This document shows positions 44,080-55,723 of a DNA stretch of 64,000 nt, piece by piece (the stretch's first letter is position 1; the number at the start of each line of letters is the position of its first letter). Location of the stretch: assembly GCA_002105175.1 (NCBI GenBank), contig MCGE01000023.1, positions 1 to 64,000 on the forward strand, given 5' to 3'. Under the pieces are notes generated by a model that was given only the letters and a program-made list of their open reading frames with translations, was not told where the DNA came from and did no database searches. Source of the DNA: Absidia repens. Lineage: Eukaryota; Mucoromycota; Mucoromycetes; Mucorales; Cunninghamellaceae. The position numbers and the translations under genes are program-made.

Positions 44080-46704
44080 ATGGTTAAAACAACTGAACAA
44101 CACGCTATTGATACTGTCCGTGTCCTTTCCGCTGATGTCGTCCGTGGCGCTAACTCTGGCCATCCTGGTGCTCCTATGGGTTGTGCTCCTATGGCTCATG
44201 TGTTGTTCAACAACCACATTACCTTGAACCCCAAGAACCCCAAGTTTATTAACCGCGACCGCTTTGTCCTCTCCAATGGCCACGGTTGTGCCCTCCAATA
44301 CGTTTACTTGCATCTTTTGGGCTTTGATGTCTCGATGGATGACCTCAAGCAATTCCGTCAACTTGGCAGCAAGTAAGTTTCACATAAAAAGGAAGGGGTT
44401 TAAAGGGTCGGTAATGTTTGTTATTATTTGTTGGGGATGGTTTAATTACTGCTAGCATTTAATTATGATTCCGACACTCATCCAACTTTTCCCGTTTTTA
44501 TTTTCCTAGGACTCCTGGTCACCCTGAAGCTCAAGATACTCCTGGTATTGAAGTTACCACTGGTCCTCTTGGTCAAGGTAAGAAAAGGGGGAACGAGACG
44601 GACTTAGATGAAAAAAAAAAAATACCTTTCATCGGAGTGACTCATGTTTATTTTTACTTTTAAAATAATCTTTGTCAGGTATTGCTAATGCTGTTGGTTT
44701 AGCCGCCGCTGAAGCTCACTATGCTGCTACCTTTAACAAGCCTGGTTATGAACTCTTCAACAATCACTCTTTTGTCATTCTCGGTGATGGTTGTCTTCAA
44801 GAAGGTGTTGCTGCCGAAGCTATCTCCTTAGCTGGGTAAGAATGAAACTGAAGTTTTGAACAAGATAGCCGATTTTTTACTTATGTCTCATTTTGTAGTC
44901 ACTGGAAGTTGGGCAAGCTCATTGCTTTGTATGATGACAACGAAATCACTATTGATGGATCCACTGAAGTTTCCTTCACTGAAGATACCATCAAGCGCTT
45001 CGAATCTTATGGCTGGCACACCGTTGTTGTTGCTGATGGTGACAATGACATCAACGCTATCAACAAGGCTATTGAAGAAGCCAAGTCCGTTACTGATAAG
45101 CCCTCTTTGATCAAGATTAAGACCACCATTGGTAAGTTTATTGATATCATTTCCCCCCTATGGTCAATTACTAATCAATAGCTTTTTTTTTAATGTTTTT
45201 TAGGTTATGGCTCTTTACTTCAAGGTGAAGAAAAGGTTCACGGTGCTCCTCTCTCAGGTATGTAATATCTACATCGTTAATCTAGATGATGGGTGAGATT
45301 AACTATTTTTTTTTTATCGTAACTCAGGTGATGACATCAAACAAGTTAAGCAAAAGTTCGGTTTCAACCCCGAAGAATCTTATGTCGTCCCCAAGGAAGT
45401 AAGTTTTTTTCTACGTCCAAGATCAATTGAACTTTGTGACTGATCACCCCATTTTCTTAACTAGGTCTATGATTTGTATGCTGCTCGTGCTGCCCATGGT
45501 GCTGACGCCGAAGCTGCTTGGAATGCCCTCTTTGCCAAATATAAGCAAGATTTCCCTGCTGAAGCCGAAGAAATTGAACGTCGATTCAATGGTAAGCTCC
45601 CTCAAGGATGGGAAGCCTCTTTGCCCAAGTTCACACCTGCCGATGCCGCTGTTGCTACTCGCAAGCTCTCTGAAGGCGTTTTGACTGCCTTGTCTGACGT
45701 TATTCCCGAATTGATTGGTGGCTCTGCTGATTTGACGGGCTCCAACTTGACTCGCTGGAAGACTGCTGTCGATTTCCAACATGTAAGTTTTTTTCAAAAA
45801 AATATACTGGCAGCGTAAACAATGATTGACCGTTTTATTTTATTTTAATTATTATATGTAGCCTTCTACTGGTCTTGGTGATTACTCTGGTCGTTACTTA
45901 CGCTATGGTGTACGTGAGCATGCGATGTTCTCCATTATGAACGGTTTAACTTCCTATGGTGGTATCATTCCTTATGGTGGTACATTCTTGAACTTCTTGA
46001 CTTATGGTTGGGGTGCTGCTCGTCTTTCCGCCTTGTCTCATCTCCGTGTTATCTATGTGATGACCCACGATTCCATTGGTCTCGGTGAAGATGGACCTAC
46101 TCATCAACCTATCGAAACTTTGACATTGACCCGCTCTACTCCCAATATGTTGACTTTCCGTCCTGCTGATGGTAATGAAGTATCCGGTACCTACTTGGTG
46201 GCCATCGAAAACCAACACCGTCCTTCCGTTATTGCCCTCTCTCGACAAAACTTGCCCCAACTCGAAGGCTCCTCTATCGAAATTGTCCGCAAGGGTGGTT
46301 ATGTTCTTCAAGATGCTGTTGATGCCAAGGTTATCTTTGTTGCCACTGGTTCCGAAGTTTCTCTTGCTGTTGATGCTGCTAAGAAGCTTGCCGCTGAAGG
46401 TGTTGCTGCTCGTGTAGTCTCCATGCCCTGTACTGAACTCTATGACGAACAATCCGAAGAATATAAGAAGTCTGTCCTTACTCCTGGTATCCCTGTTGTT
46501 TCTATCGAATCTCTTGGTGCTTGGGGTTGGGAACGTTATTCTCATGCTCAAGTAGGTATGACTACTTTCGGTGCTTCTGGACCCATCAAGGATTTGTACA
46601 ATAAGTTCAACATCACTGCTGATGCCGCTGCTGCCAAGGCTCAAAAGGTCATTGCCCACTTCCAAAAGGTTGGCTACGTCCCTGAAATCGGTGTCTCTTT
46701 CTAA
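44080..46704 (+). CDS. tkl1: Transketolase
   Basis: A thiamine-diphosphate enzyme of the non-oxidative pentose-phosphate pathway in the cytosol that moves two-carbon ketol units between sugar phosphates. Eight exons. The N-terminus [20 protein letters not shown] contains [19 protein letters not shown]. Then [39 protein letters not shown], and [20 protein letters not shown] with the ThDP-binding GDG...N motif completed by [11 protein letters not shown]. The second half has [28 protein letters not shown] (catalytic Glu in the RE-H motif), [20 protein letters not shown] and the C-terminal domain ending PEIGVSF with TAA at 46702-46704. About 680 residues, full length. Codon choice is much more biased (GGT, GCT, AAG, TTC) than in its neighbours, indicating high expression. 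Confidence 0.98.
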
Positions 46705-47021
46705 ATCATATGCTCCAATACATGAACAACAACAGCAACATACAAAATATGAAAGGAACAAAAGATGGACTGATTAGAATGGAGCTACTCTATAAAAGAA
46801 AAAGGGATTCATGCTGATAGTGTGCTTCGCTTTTTGTTGCAAAAAAAAAAAAAAAAAAAAAAGGAAAAAAAGGTAGTCGCTAGTAGTTTTGGTATATTCC
46901 CTCCATTCATTGTTTTACTATTTTATTATTTTCCATAGTTTAGTTTTATATCTCATTATTCTTCCTCTGTCCTTTTTTATTTTATTTACTAATGTCATTC
47001 TCATCATTTACAAATATATTC

Positions 47022-47027
47022 AATAAA
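47022..47027 (+). terminator. Putative poly(A) signal of tkl1
   Basis: CAATAAAAATATATT about 320 bases after the stop. The intervening 3' region has a poly(A) run (46841-46862) and an AT-rich stretch. Confidence 0.45.
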
Positions 47028-47194
47028 AATATATTTCTTTGTACCATAAAAATTTCAGTGGTTGGATGGTGATGATTCGAATGTGGTCAATTTTGTGCAG
47101 TGGAACGGGCATTTCTCAACGGAAAAAAGGCAAACAAGTTGGGGGGGGGGGTTTTTTTTTTTTCAAATCACAGCAAAGACGTACAGTACCGATT

Positions 47195-47800
47195 TCAATA
47201 AGAAAACGAAGTCGCATTGCTATTGTGGGTAATATCGTTATTCTGATATGTGTAGCAATGCTATATTTAGCAAGGCAGCGGCTTTCTGAAACCTTTCGTG
47301 TTTTTTTATCAAAATAAAAACGATTACCGAAAGATAAATCAGGGAATACAGTTTATTAATTTCAAATTGAGATGGATGTAAAATAAATCAAGATGGTAGT
47401 ATAATAAAATTGGGATGGGAAAAAAAAATTCTAACAGGTGTCTTGAAAAAATGCTTCTCAGTATCCAATGCAGAACTGCAGAACTGCAGGTGAGCAAGGG
47501 CCACGGAAAAGATTTCAGATTCCGCCCAGCTGGTAATTTTTATTTTTTTACATTTTTGCTCTCTTCCCTTTTATTTTTCGGCATTCAACTTCTTTGAAAT
47601 TTTGGTGACCTTAGATTAGTATTAGGGCTAGTTTAGAAGAGGTTTCAGCTTAGGGATCATAAGATGAAAGGGGAAACCCTTTCATTTTGGATTCAGGATT
47701 CAGGACCACAAATAGTTGGCTTTTGAAGCCTCCATTAACGTAGTATAGTTGTAGTTTATCCATAGTTTGAATCTATATTTGAATAAAAAATGCCGTTTTT
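47195..47800 (+). repeat. Family A element, copy A9 with 5' flank
   Basis: The flank at 47195-47320 ('cattgctattgtgggtaat', ATCGTTATTCTGAT) resembles that of A5. A box altered to CCGCCCAGCTG is at 47522-47532. The core is 'gatgaaaggggaaaccctt' with GGTTTC/GAAACC arms, then 'tcattttggattcagg', and the end is GAATAAAAAATGCC near 47780. Confidence 0.75.
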
Positions 47801-47919
47801 AACTTGCTTCGATGAAAAGCGTCCCATTAGTGTCTCTTATGTATTATGCAATTGATTTGTAATGTTCATGTCAGTGCACCAGTCTTTAAAAAAGAGGTTT
47901 GAGCAAGTGACAATCCTTT

Positions 47920-47950
<31 letters not shown>

Positions 47951-48416
47951 CTTTTTTTAGCTTCCTGGCTACAAAACAAGTCTTCAAAACCTAATTAATG
48001 CTTCCAGAAAAACGATTATGGTGTCTGACATTCCTATTCTTCCAAGGCCTATGGAATCATTTCGTTATTGAAAATATCGAAACCTAGCATGTTTGGCGAC
48101 TACAATTTCTTCGGTCATCGGTACTGTGGTGCTAAACAAAGTGTATTTGGCTGGGACTACACAGGTAACTTGCATGAATGAAAATATCAAATTATAGGTC
48201 ACACAGCAGATTAATCACAGTCCCATACTTTTTTGATGTTGTAGGATCATCCAATTCGTTCGAACTTGCATACTTATTAAACAAGACAGTTTTTGTTGCA
48301 TGATTATATCCCCTTCCCCTTCTTCCTTTCTTATAAAGCAAATAAAAATCATTTTATATATCCTTTATTATTGTTTTAACGACGGGGGTAGTGAAGAGTG
48401 GTTACTATGATTGTAT

Positions 48417-48462
<46 letters not shown>

Positions 48463-48652
48463 ATGTAATGGTGATAGATAGTCGCAATTTATACGCCAAA
48501 AAAAAAAAAAAAAAAGGTGCCTACAATATATTGGATCAGGAATGAATGAATAGGCAATAAATGGCAGTTTTTATTCAAAATGGATGATTCAATATCTACA
48601 AACTATAACTACAAGATTCAATCTAAAAATACTATATAATCCAGTCTAATGA
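47801..48652. other. Intergenic with simple repeats
   Basis: A 29-nt poly(T) run near 47921-47950 and a (GT)n run at 48421-48458. No gene was recognised. It borders the 3' end of the small minus-strand membrane-protein gene. Confidence 0.5.
48421..48458. repeat. (GT)n microsatellite
   Basis: About nineteen GT units. Confidence 0.95.
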
Positions 48653-49112
48653 CTACAAACGACCTTGATCTTTCATGTCTTCTTCTTCTTGTGGACTGAG
48701 TGACCAGAATTGTTTCCGTTTTCCATAGAACCAACGGCGAATCTATGCAACGCAATAGCAGTTTTTAGTGCCCTAGTAATATTCAGATTGAAGAAATATG
48801 ATCTTACCGGTGAAAAGCAGTGTTCTTGAGTACCGAAGTCAGCAAACAAGACTACATAACCTGATAAAGCTATAAATGAATTGAATATAAAGCTATATGA
48901 GTATGCTGGCGTGGGGATTGACTTTTCATTCAAGAAGGGGGGAGGGCGAAAAGAGTAAACATACTAAGAGAAAGGGCCCAGGAAGCCACTTGAATTTGTC
49001 GAGCTCTCAGCCTAGGAGCCATTTGTTGAGGCATTTGTAAACGTCTCCTTGCTTTTTCATCAAGAGCAGGATCGTATGTTTGTCGAGGTGGAGGTGTGGA
49101 ATGTTTGACCAT
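48653..49112 (-). CDS. Small single-pass membrane protein, function unknown
   Basis: Three exons give about 100 residues. Exon 1 starts MVKHSTPPPRQTYDPALDEK and has a basic helix (ARRRLQMPQQMAPRLRARQ) leading into IQVASWALSLS. Exon 2 continues TLSGYVVLFADFGTQEHCFS, so a hydrophobic span of about 20 residues crosses the exon junction. Exon 3 supplies IRRWFYGKRKQFWSLSP and an acidic QEEEDMKDQGRL end, with TAG at 48655-48653. Both introns are GT-AG and the phases agree. The basic N-terminus before a single span resembles small mitochondrial inner-membrane proteins, but that is inference, and I do not recognise the family. It is divergent from nup54 with 179 bases between start codons. Confidence 0.7.
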
Positions 49113-49291
49113 GATGAATATTCAGCAAAGAGAGGAGACAGCAGGTTGCAAAGAATTTGACGATTTTTGAAATAAAATTTGAAGCGGTGACTGGTTACTT
49201 CAAATTTGTAGAGCGCAGATTGAAAACGGCGCGTAATTTTGTTGTTTTTTATTTTTTTTTTCTTCTATTTTTGATCGTCATCCTTACACCA
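49113..49291. promoter_or_regulatory. Short divergent promoter, small membrane protein / nup54
   Basis: The two start codons are 179 bases apart on opposite strands. The nup54 side has a T-rich tract (49238-49272). A shared bidirectional promoter is likely. Confidence 0.65.
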
Positions 49292-51530
49292 ATGAGCGGT
49301 TTTACATTTGGCAATACAACTTCACAGCCTTCTACTGGATTCGGAGCACCAGGTAAACAAAATATTGTGCGAACGACTTTGTAGTAGGATTTTCTGTCAT
49401 TCTAAATCAAATTCAACAGGTCAGTGCTGCTTTACTAAACACTTTTTTTTACCCACAATAAATAGCAGCAGGTCATTCGGCAGCAGGAACATTATTTGGG
49501 GGGACAACAAATACAGGATTTGGAGCAGCAACCAACAATTCAACAGCGCCTTCAGCTGCTGGTTCACTTTTTGGAAAACCAGCTACTAGTACTCCTTCAG
49601 CGGCAGGCACTTTGTTCGGCTCTACAGCAACATCTGCCCCATCATCAGGTAAACCTCTATATATCTATCACTACGAATATTCTGTTAAAGGGGTATTGAA
49701 ATTGTGTTTGATATATTCTACTTAGGAGGTTTTGGATTCAACACCAACGCCAATGCAACTCCAGCTTCAGCGGCACCAGCAACTGGTTTCGGTGGATTTG
49801 GAAATCCTCAGCAACCGGCGTCTTCTGCACCTGGTTTTAGTGGGTTTGGGACATCTTTAGCTACAGCTACTAGTACAACCCCTGCTCCAACATCGTTCGG
49901 CTCATTTGCAAATAACACACAGCAACCTCAAGCTGCAAGTACCGGTGGTCTATCTGGATTTAGCACAGGTAAAAACGAAATCAAAAATGAACGCACACTC
50001 TCTCTTCCTTGGTATAGGCAAACTCATTATCACTTACTTTAGGTTTTGGAGCAAATCAACAACAACAACAACAATCAGCAGCAGGGTTCGGATCAACTAC
50101 TGGTGGTGGATTATTTGGTATGTTAAAGAAAGTGGCATATATTTGGACAAAAGCATCATGTTTCTGACATTTTATTTGTTGTATATACAGGACAACAAAA
50201 AACAATTGGTGGCTTCGGCGGCTTTGGTCAACCGGCATCAACTGGCTTTGGCCAACCGACATCAACTGGCTTTGGCCAACCTGCACCAACTGGCTTTGGC
50301 CAAACTACATCAACTGGCTTCGGTCAGCCCGCCTCGACCGGGTTGGGTACGTGATCTACATTCAGCTTGCTCCCTCCCCATCATTTGAAAGTACTAATAT
50401 TGACTGGAGTTTTCTTTTTTTCTCATTTATAGGACAAGTACAACCACAGTCATCGCAACCACAGCAACCTCAATATAATGTATGGCAGCAATTAGCTCTT
50501 ATTAAAGCAAACTGGGATCCCAGCTCACCGCTTTGCCAGTTTAGACATTACTTTTACAACATGGTACCACCAAATGAAGTCCAACTCTATATTCGACCTC
50601 CGAACCAAGACGAGCAATTGTGGAATGAAGCGCAACAAAAGAATCCTGATCCATCATGGTAAAAAAGAAAACTTGGCTGATGCGGTTTGTTGAATTATTG
50701 TATTAAATCATGTTTTCTCTCTCTCATTAGTATGGTCCCTGTTCTTGCTGTGGGCTTTGAAGATGTACTGAAACGTATGGATATCCAAGATCGACAATCA
50801 GAACTTCACAAGGAAAAATTAGAGGTAAATAGATAATTATATATATGGGCATTAAAAAAAGAACAGGGGGGTGATGAACTGATATATTTTATTGATTGAT
50901 TGATATATCGTTTTATATAGGAAATCAGCCAACGATTAGAAACTGTGCGACGAAAATATGAACTTGGGAGTCGGGCTCGATTAGAAGAACATAAACGACG
51001 ACATGCTGACCTCACGCAGCGTATAATACGAGTAAGTAGTACCAACACATATGAAAAAATGAAGCAAGTGGGAACTCACCGTTTTACTGATTAGTTACTT
51101 CGAGTGGTGCAAGTCATTCGCTATAAAGGATTCCCTCTCAGTCAGCAAGAAGAACTATGCCAAAAACAATTCGAAGAGCTATCAACACAAGCCAGCAATC
51201 CTGAACAACTTTATACCAAAATGCTCGAATTATGGTCACAGCTACAAGCTATCAAGAAAACAAGACCTTCTTCTGACAATGGTCATTGGGAAGCTTTGAA
51301 TCAAAATGATACCAATAGAATTGCAAAGGTAACAAAAAGACAACCACGAGGAAAATTGATTGTATTATGTGTTGATTTTAATTTTTTAATAGGTCCTTGG
51401 GGATGAACAACAAGGATTGAGTCATGTTATTGACATACTGAAAAAAGATTTGGAGGATGTCAAAGCTTTGGAAGCCAACCTCAAACTGGAAGCCAAGAAC
51501 AAAGAAAACAAGCGACCACTATCAATTTAG
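49292..51530 (+). CDS. nup54: Nucleoporin Nup54 (Nup57-type FG nucleoporin)
   Basis: A channel nucleoporin that works with Nup62 and Nup58 in the pore centre. The N-terminal half is an FG-repeat region (MSGFTFGNTTSQPSTGFGAP, repeated GTLFG, GFGGFG, GFGQP units) spread over about six exons. It includes a 10-residue tandem array GFGQPxSTxx at about 50218-50345. The C-terminal half is the ordered Nup54 domain: NVWQQLALIKANWDPSSPLC, QFRHYFYNMVPPNEVQLYIR, RPPNQDEQLWNEAQQKNPDP, then CMVPVLAVGFEDVLKRMDIQ, followed by coiled coils (LEEISQRLETVRRKYELGSR; LRVVQVIRYKGFPLSQQEEL). It ends ENKRPLSI with TAG at 51528-51530. About 520-550 residues. The W-D-P-x-x-P-x-C-x-F motif decides Nup54 over other FG proteins. 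AATAAA lies at 51716-51721. Confidence 0.94.
50218..50345 (+). repeat. 30-bp coding tandem repeat in nup54
   Basis: Five near-identical 30-bp units encode GFGQPASTGF-type decapeptides of the FG region. The nucleotide units differ at few positions, which indicates recent slippage or unequal exchange. Confidence 0.9.
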
Positions 51531-52400
51531 TTTAATTGGAACCTTCATTTTAGTTATAGTTTTTACCATACATCTTATGTTCACACAGCCAACCCCTTTT
51601 CATCCTCTTATTATAGATATAATTCATTTTATGCAAAATAAAATTGTCCAAATTACCTTGTCCTCTACTCATTCATATACTTGTCCCTTACTCATAGATT
51701 GTTTGCTTGATTATGAATAAATAATAATAATGAAAAAAAGAGCCTTTATCTCTGAATTTATATATGAATGATTTATTAGTGTCGTAATAACTGTCAATTC
51801 TTTGGAAGATATCTATAAATACAGTAGGATGACCAATGTATGATATGATTAGTGGTGGCTGAAATAGGATCACATGTTCATCAACGTAATAAATGATATT
51901 CGTGTCATATCTGCAGTGATATGATAAGGGAGCTGCTTTTTTTACCTTTACATATTTGAAATATATTTTAGTAAATGATGTATATTACAGCAATACTTGA
52001 CCCCTTGAAAATAATAAAAGCCGTTGATCAAAAATAGAGATCGAAACCAAACATCAAAACACTTCTCTTTTTGAGACTCCATTTCCATCATCACTGGAAA
52101 TATAGGTTCTCCTTTGTAATTGTGATATGGACTCTCAGACACACTAGGGAAGTGACACAGTCAATAAATGATTTACCTGGTAAATGTTCAAAGATACTTA
52201 TTTTAGATTCATTTTTCAGTAGCTGAAGCTAAATGTGCTCCGGATAGAGACACAAAAGACGCCAATTTGGATATCGATCAAGACGGTGTCACCCAAGTTT
52301 TGGAAGATTTTTTATAATAAATAATAATATTTCTTTCTCCTTTTTCTTTACCGTTCCTTACCCCGTCTTCTTTTTCTTTTTCTTACAGCTTTTTGATATA
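51531..52400. other. Intergenic before chitin deacetylase, with unresolved exon-like pieces
   Basis: The nup54 3' region comes first. A minus-strand frame at 51948-52142 (SESPYHNYKGEPIFPV) is preceded by a plausible acceptor but has no upstream exon I can support. A plus-strand exon-like frame follows at 52219-52317. The final 70 bases are the CT-rich chitin deacetylase promoter (TTCTCCTTTTTCTTTACCG). Confidence 0.45.
52219..52317 (+). pseudogene. Exon-like fragment with EF-hand-like acidic segment
   Basis: After a good-looking acceptor (ATTTTTCAG) the frame reads VAEAKCAPDRDTKDANLDID, then QDGVTQVLEDFL and TAA. The Asp-rich pattern DANLDIDQDG resembles one calcium-binding loop. No start exon fits upstream, so this may be a remnant, an unannotated small gene, or chance. 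It lies 84 bases before the chitin deacetylase start. Confidence 0.25.
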
Positions 52401-54439
52401 ATGAGGTTATGGACTTGCGCTGTAGCAGCTTTGTCATTTGGATGTTTTTTTTCCATATTTGATCTGGTTCACGCACAAGAGGGCACTACTACGCAGATAT
52501 CATCCAGTACGTCCTATTCTTGTGATCCCGCTGCATGTCAACTTACAAGTAATTGCCTTTGTGCTTCTTCTAGCCCTCCCAATGGACTTGATCCTAAAGA
52601 CACTCCTCAATTTGTTGTTGTAACCTTCGATGATTCTATTCAAGAGACTTTATATACTGCTGCTCAACAAATGTTAAATGTCATGTAAGTATATGTATGA
52701 CAATTATAATACTATTAATAATTAAGCACTAAATACTTTTCATTTTTTTTTTTTTTTTTTTTTTTTTTTGTTAAACTATAGAAATCCTAATGGATGTAAA
52801 GCTAGAGGTACTTGGTACGTTAGCATGCAATACACAGATTTCTCATTAGTCCAACAGTGGTATGCTCAAGGTAATGAAGTAGCGGAGTAAGTGTACAAAC
52901 TTTTATTTCTATCATTTTCAATTCCCGGCTTTTTTTTATACTAATTTTTTCTTTTTGTTCTTTGCCCTTTTAATCAAAGTCATACCTTTTCTCATGTTGG
53001 TGCTCCCTCCGAACGTAAGTTCATTTAATTTGAATTATATACTATTTGATTGATATTTCAAAGTATCTTACGCTATCTTTTTATAGAGGAAATATCAAGT
53101 GCGAAGAGCATGCTACATGAATACGGCGGTGTACCTCTCAACAAGATTCAAGGCTTCCGAGCTCCCTTTTTAAATTACACAGCCGATACGCTGAAACAAC
53201 TGTCAAAACAACAATTCTCTTATGATTCCAGCTCCAGTGCAAGTAGCGACAATGATAACTTCTGGCCCTATACATTAGACCATGGCATGGCAAATGATTG
53301 TTGGACCGGCGTCTGTGATGCAAACTTCAAATTACCCGGTTTTTGGGAATTTCCAATGTATGCTGTTATGAACAATGCTAGTGTGCCTCAACTCATGGAT
53401 GTTTATCTTTCTGGAACAGCCGATGATGTGACAAAATGTAAGCTTTCCTCAAAAGCTCCCTAGTTACCCCGTTATTATCATGAATGTTTTGACCTAAAAC
53501 TGCCATCTCTTTCTTTCTCTTCGTGTAGGGAGTTTGGATACTTTTGAAAGGCACTATAATGGTGGACGACAACCATTTGGAATTTATGTGCATCCAAGTA
53601 GGTAGTAATACGATATACACTATGATAGAAAAAGACAATTCAGACTTATTTGAAATACCTTCTTTTCACTGACTAGCTCATCTTGCATCTTACCCTGGCT
53701 TGCCTGACCCAAAACCCCTTTTGGATAGTGTCGTGAATTTGATCAAAAGTATTTCTGAAAAAAAGGATGTGTGGGTTGTGACAAATCAACAATTATTACA
53801 ATGGATGAAGAACCCTGTCAAGGCTTCTCAGCTTGCCAATCAACCATATATGAAATGTGAACAGCCTGTGTTGCCCAATGAAATTTGTAACGGTTTGGAT
53901 GATAATCATAGCGGTGGTGTCGATGAATCTTTGTTGAATAAGTATGTCATTATCATCTCCGTGATTATCACACAAAGTACATACACTTATTTCCTTTTTT
54001 TTTTTTTTTTTTAATATCAGTTGCAATTTTGGTACTTCCAACTTCAAAACATGTTTCAACTGCCCAAATACTGCTCCCAGCTTATCGTCTCCAACACCAG
54101 GATCTACCATGCAGAATGGTACCGCTGGCTATCGTTACACCGTACCTGAGAATTGCGAGTAAGTGGCAATAAAAAAACACAAAAATAAAAAATAGAAAAA
54201 AGACTTACAGCCTTCCATTTTATTTTGTTTCAAGCACAACATGGTGGGATCCTATAGGAAACAAATGTAATTGTGATACGACTGCGACAAACTGTGAATA
54301 CAAAAATGAGGCTTTACCCACCAACAAAACAACTGGATCCGATGGCAACGGCGGCTCAAGTGATGCTTCATCCACATTACTTCCAGTCAGTCAATTGGCC
54401 TTATTGATTACCCTCGTGGCTTTGGTGACTTTATATTAG
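52401..54439 (+). CDS. Chitin deacetylase, secreted and GPI-anchored
   Basis: Converts chitin to chitosan, a main wall polymer of Mucorales, at the cell surface. The start MRLWTCAVAALSFGCFFSIF is a signal peptide ending near DLVHA. A Cys-containing segment (SCDPAACQLTSNCLCASS) follows, then the NodB deacetylase domain: FVVVTFDDS (catalytic and metal Asp), HTFSHVG (metal histidines), GFRAPFLNY, WPYTLDHGMANDCWTG and PFGIYVHPTHLASYPGLP (motif 5 His). After this come an EICNGLDDNHSGGVDE segment and Cys-rich NCNFGTSNFKTCFNCPN and WWDPIGNKCNCD stretches. The end is Ser/Gly-rich with a hydrophobic tail (LLPVSQLALLITLVALVTLY), a GPI-attachment signal. About nine exons and about 450 residues. All catalytic motifs are present. 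Poly(A) signal AATAAA at 54522-54527. Confidence 0.95.
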
Positions 54440-54521
54440 AACAGCTCGATTAGTTTAGTGATTATACACATGTTATTTTTTTTATTTACGTTATATTCTT
54501 TTTAGATATTTTTTTGCCTTG

Positions 54522-54527
54522 AATAAA
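54522..54527 (+). terminator. Putative poly(A) signal of the chitin deacetylase gene
   Basis: GAATAAAATC lies 83 bases after the stop codon. Confidence 0.55.
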
Positions 54528-54809
54528 ATCATCATTCATCATTTTGTATGTTTTACTATTCAGTTGGCCTTTCATGATATACATCCGCGTCGATCTTACT
54601 CTCATGGAACATATGTACTATGATAATTTATTGAAAGTCATAAACAATAAAAACAAACAGTATATTTAGTAGCAATATACAGGAGCTTGTGAAATCTGCC
54701 TTTTTTTGGCATTCATTGGGAGCATAACGGCTGCAAGAGATTGCGAGGTGACGGTTTGGACATATCAGCATATAATATTCTTCCAGTACATATGGAAAAA
54801 TATAAGATA

Positions 54810-54995
54810 TGTTTAATTCAGATATAGATTCCGTATAATGACTGCGACAACCAGCACTAAGTTAAGGTACTGACATTAATCTACGATAAGGCTAATCAAA
54901 TGGCAGCACAAACTCATGAATCAAAAAGAAAGGGGATCCTCATGCGTGTGGTTTTCGGACTTTTCAAATTCCCCTGGTTCCAAGTCTGACACACA
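54810..54995 (-). repeat. Family A dispersed element, copy A10
   Basis: A diverged minus-strand copy: 'gtcagacttggaaccagggg', AATTTGAAAAGTCCG in place of the palindrome, 'cgcatgaggatcccctttc', and an 'atctgaattaaacatatct' tail. Confidence 0.65.
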
Positions 54996-55319
54996 TTATA
55001 GCATAATATAGTTTAGCATTGTTCATTGTTGTGAAATATATACAATAAATTAATAAAAACAGTTGAACTTGAATATAAATATCAGGTCAAAGTCAAGACA
55101 TAAGATATACAGAGAGGAAAGGGGAGGGGGCTGATTAATATGCTGTGTACAATCTATTGCAAGTGTGAATTGATCACAACGCAAGTCTCAAAATAAAGAG
55201 GAGCCTGGTACACAAGATTGGTCAGAGTCATTGTTCAAATAAAAGGCATGTTTTACTGAACAGTATTAATTATATATTAGAAAGAAAATGCTCCGTAAGA
55301 AAACTCAGCTATAGTAACT

Positions 55320-55500
55320 TCAATTTCGCTCTTTCGCCCCTCCGACTCTTTTTTTTTTCAAACAGAGCCCTGAACAACCAACGTTGGGCCCCAAGGCGCT
55401 GTCCATCCTTTTTTTTTTCTCAATCGCTGCCCACCCATAGTGCCAAATCACAGAGTCTTCCATCAAAACCCACACTTCAGAAACTCCTTGTCACTCAGTA
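55320..55500 (+). repeat. Family C repeat, copy C3 (degraded)
   Basis: Keeps 'acgttgggccccaaggcgct', GTCCATCC, 'gctgcccacccatagtgcca', and an ACCCACACTTCAGAAACTCC segment resembling the C2 tail. The usual GACGACGCGCTGAG start is lost. Confidence 0.6.
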
Positions 55501-55595
55501 GCTACATAATTAATAGTCTTCTCAACTTTGTTCTTCAATATACCCCACCACAATAAAATACACTGTAATAGCTGTTTTTTCCCACAAACACATCC

Positions 55596-55598
<3 letters not shown>

Positions 55599-55631
<33 letters not shown>
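55599..55631. repeat. (TA)n microsatellite
   Basis: About sixteen TA units. Confidence 0.95.
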
Positions 55632-55638
<7 letters not shown>

Positions 55639-55723
55639 TTTTTTTTTCTATGCATATGTAATACACATTCAATGAAGCTCATAATGTAAACGTACAACAG
55701 AGATACTAAATATAATAAAAAGA

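Noticed and set aside
44038..44361. 107-codon minus-strand frame opposite the first transketolase exon
   Set aside because: Antisense shadow; no own promoter or homologous features.
45444..46761. Long minus-strand frames opposite transketolase (117 and 271 codons)
   Set aside because: They are antisense shadows caused by the strong codon bias of the transketolase gene.
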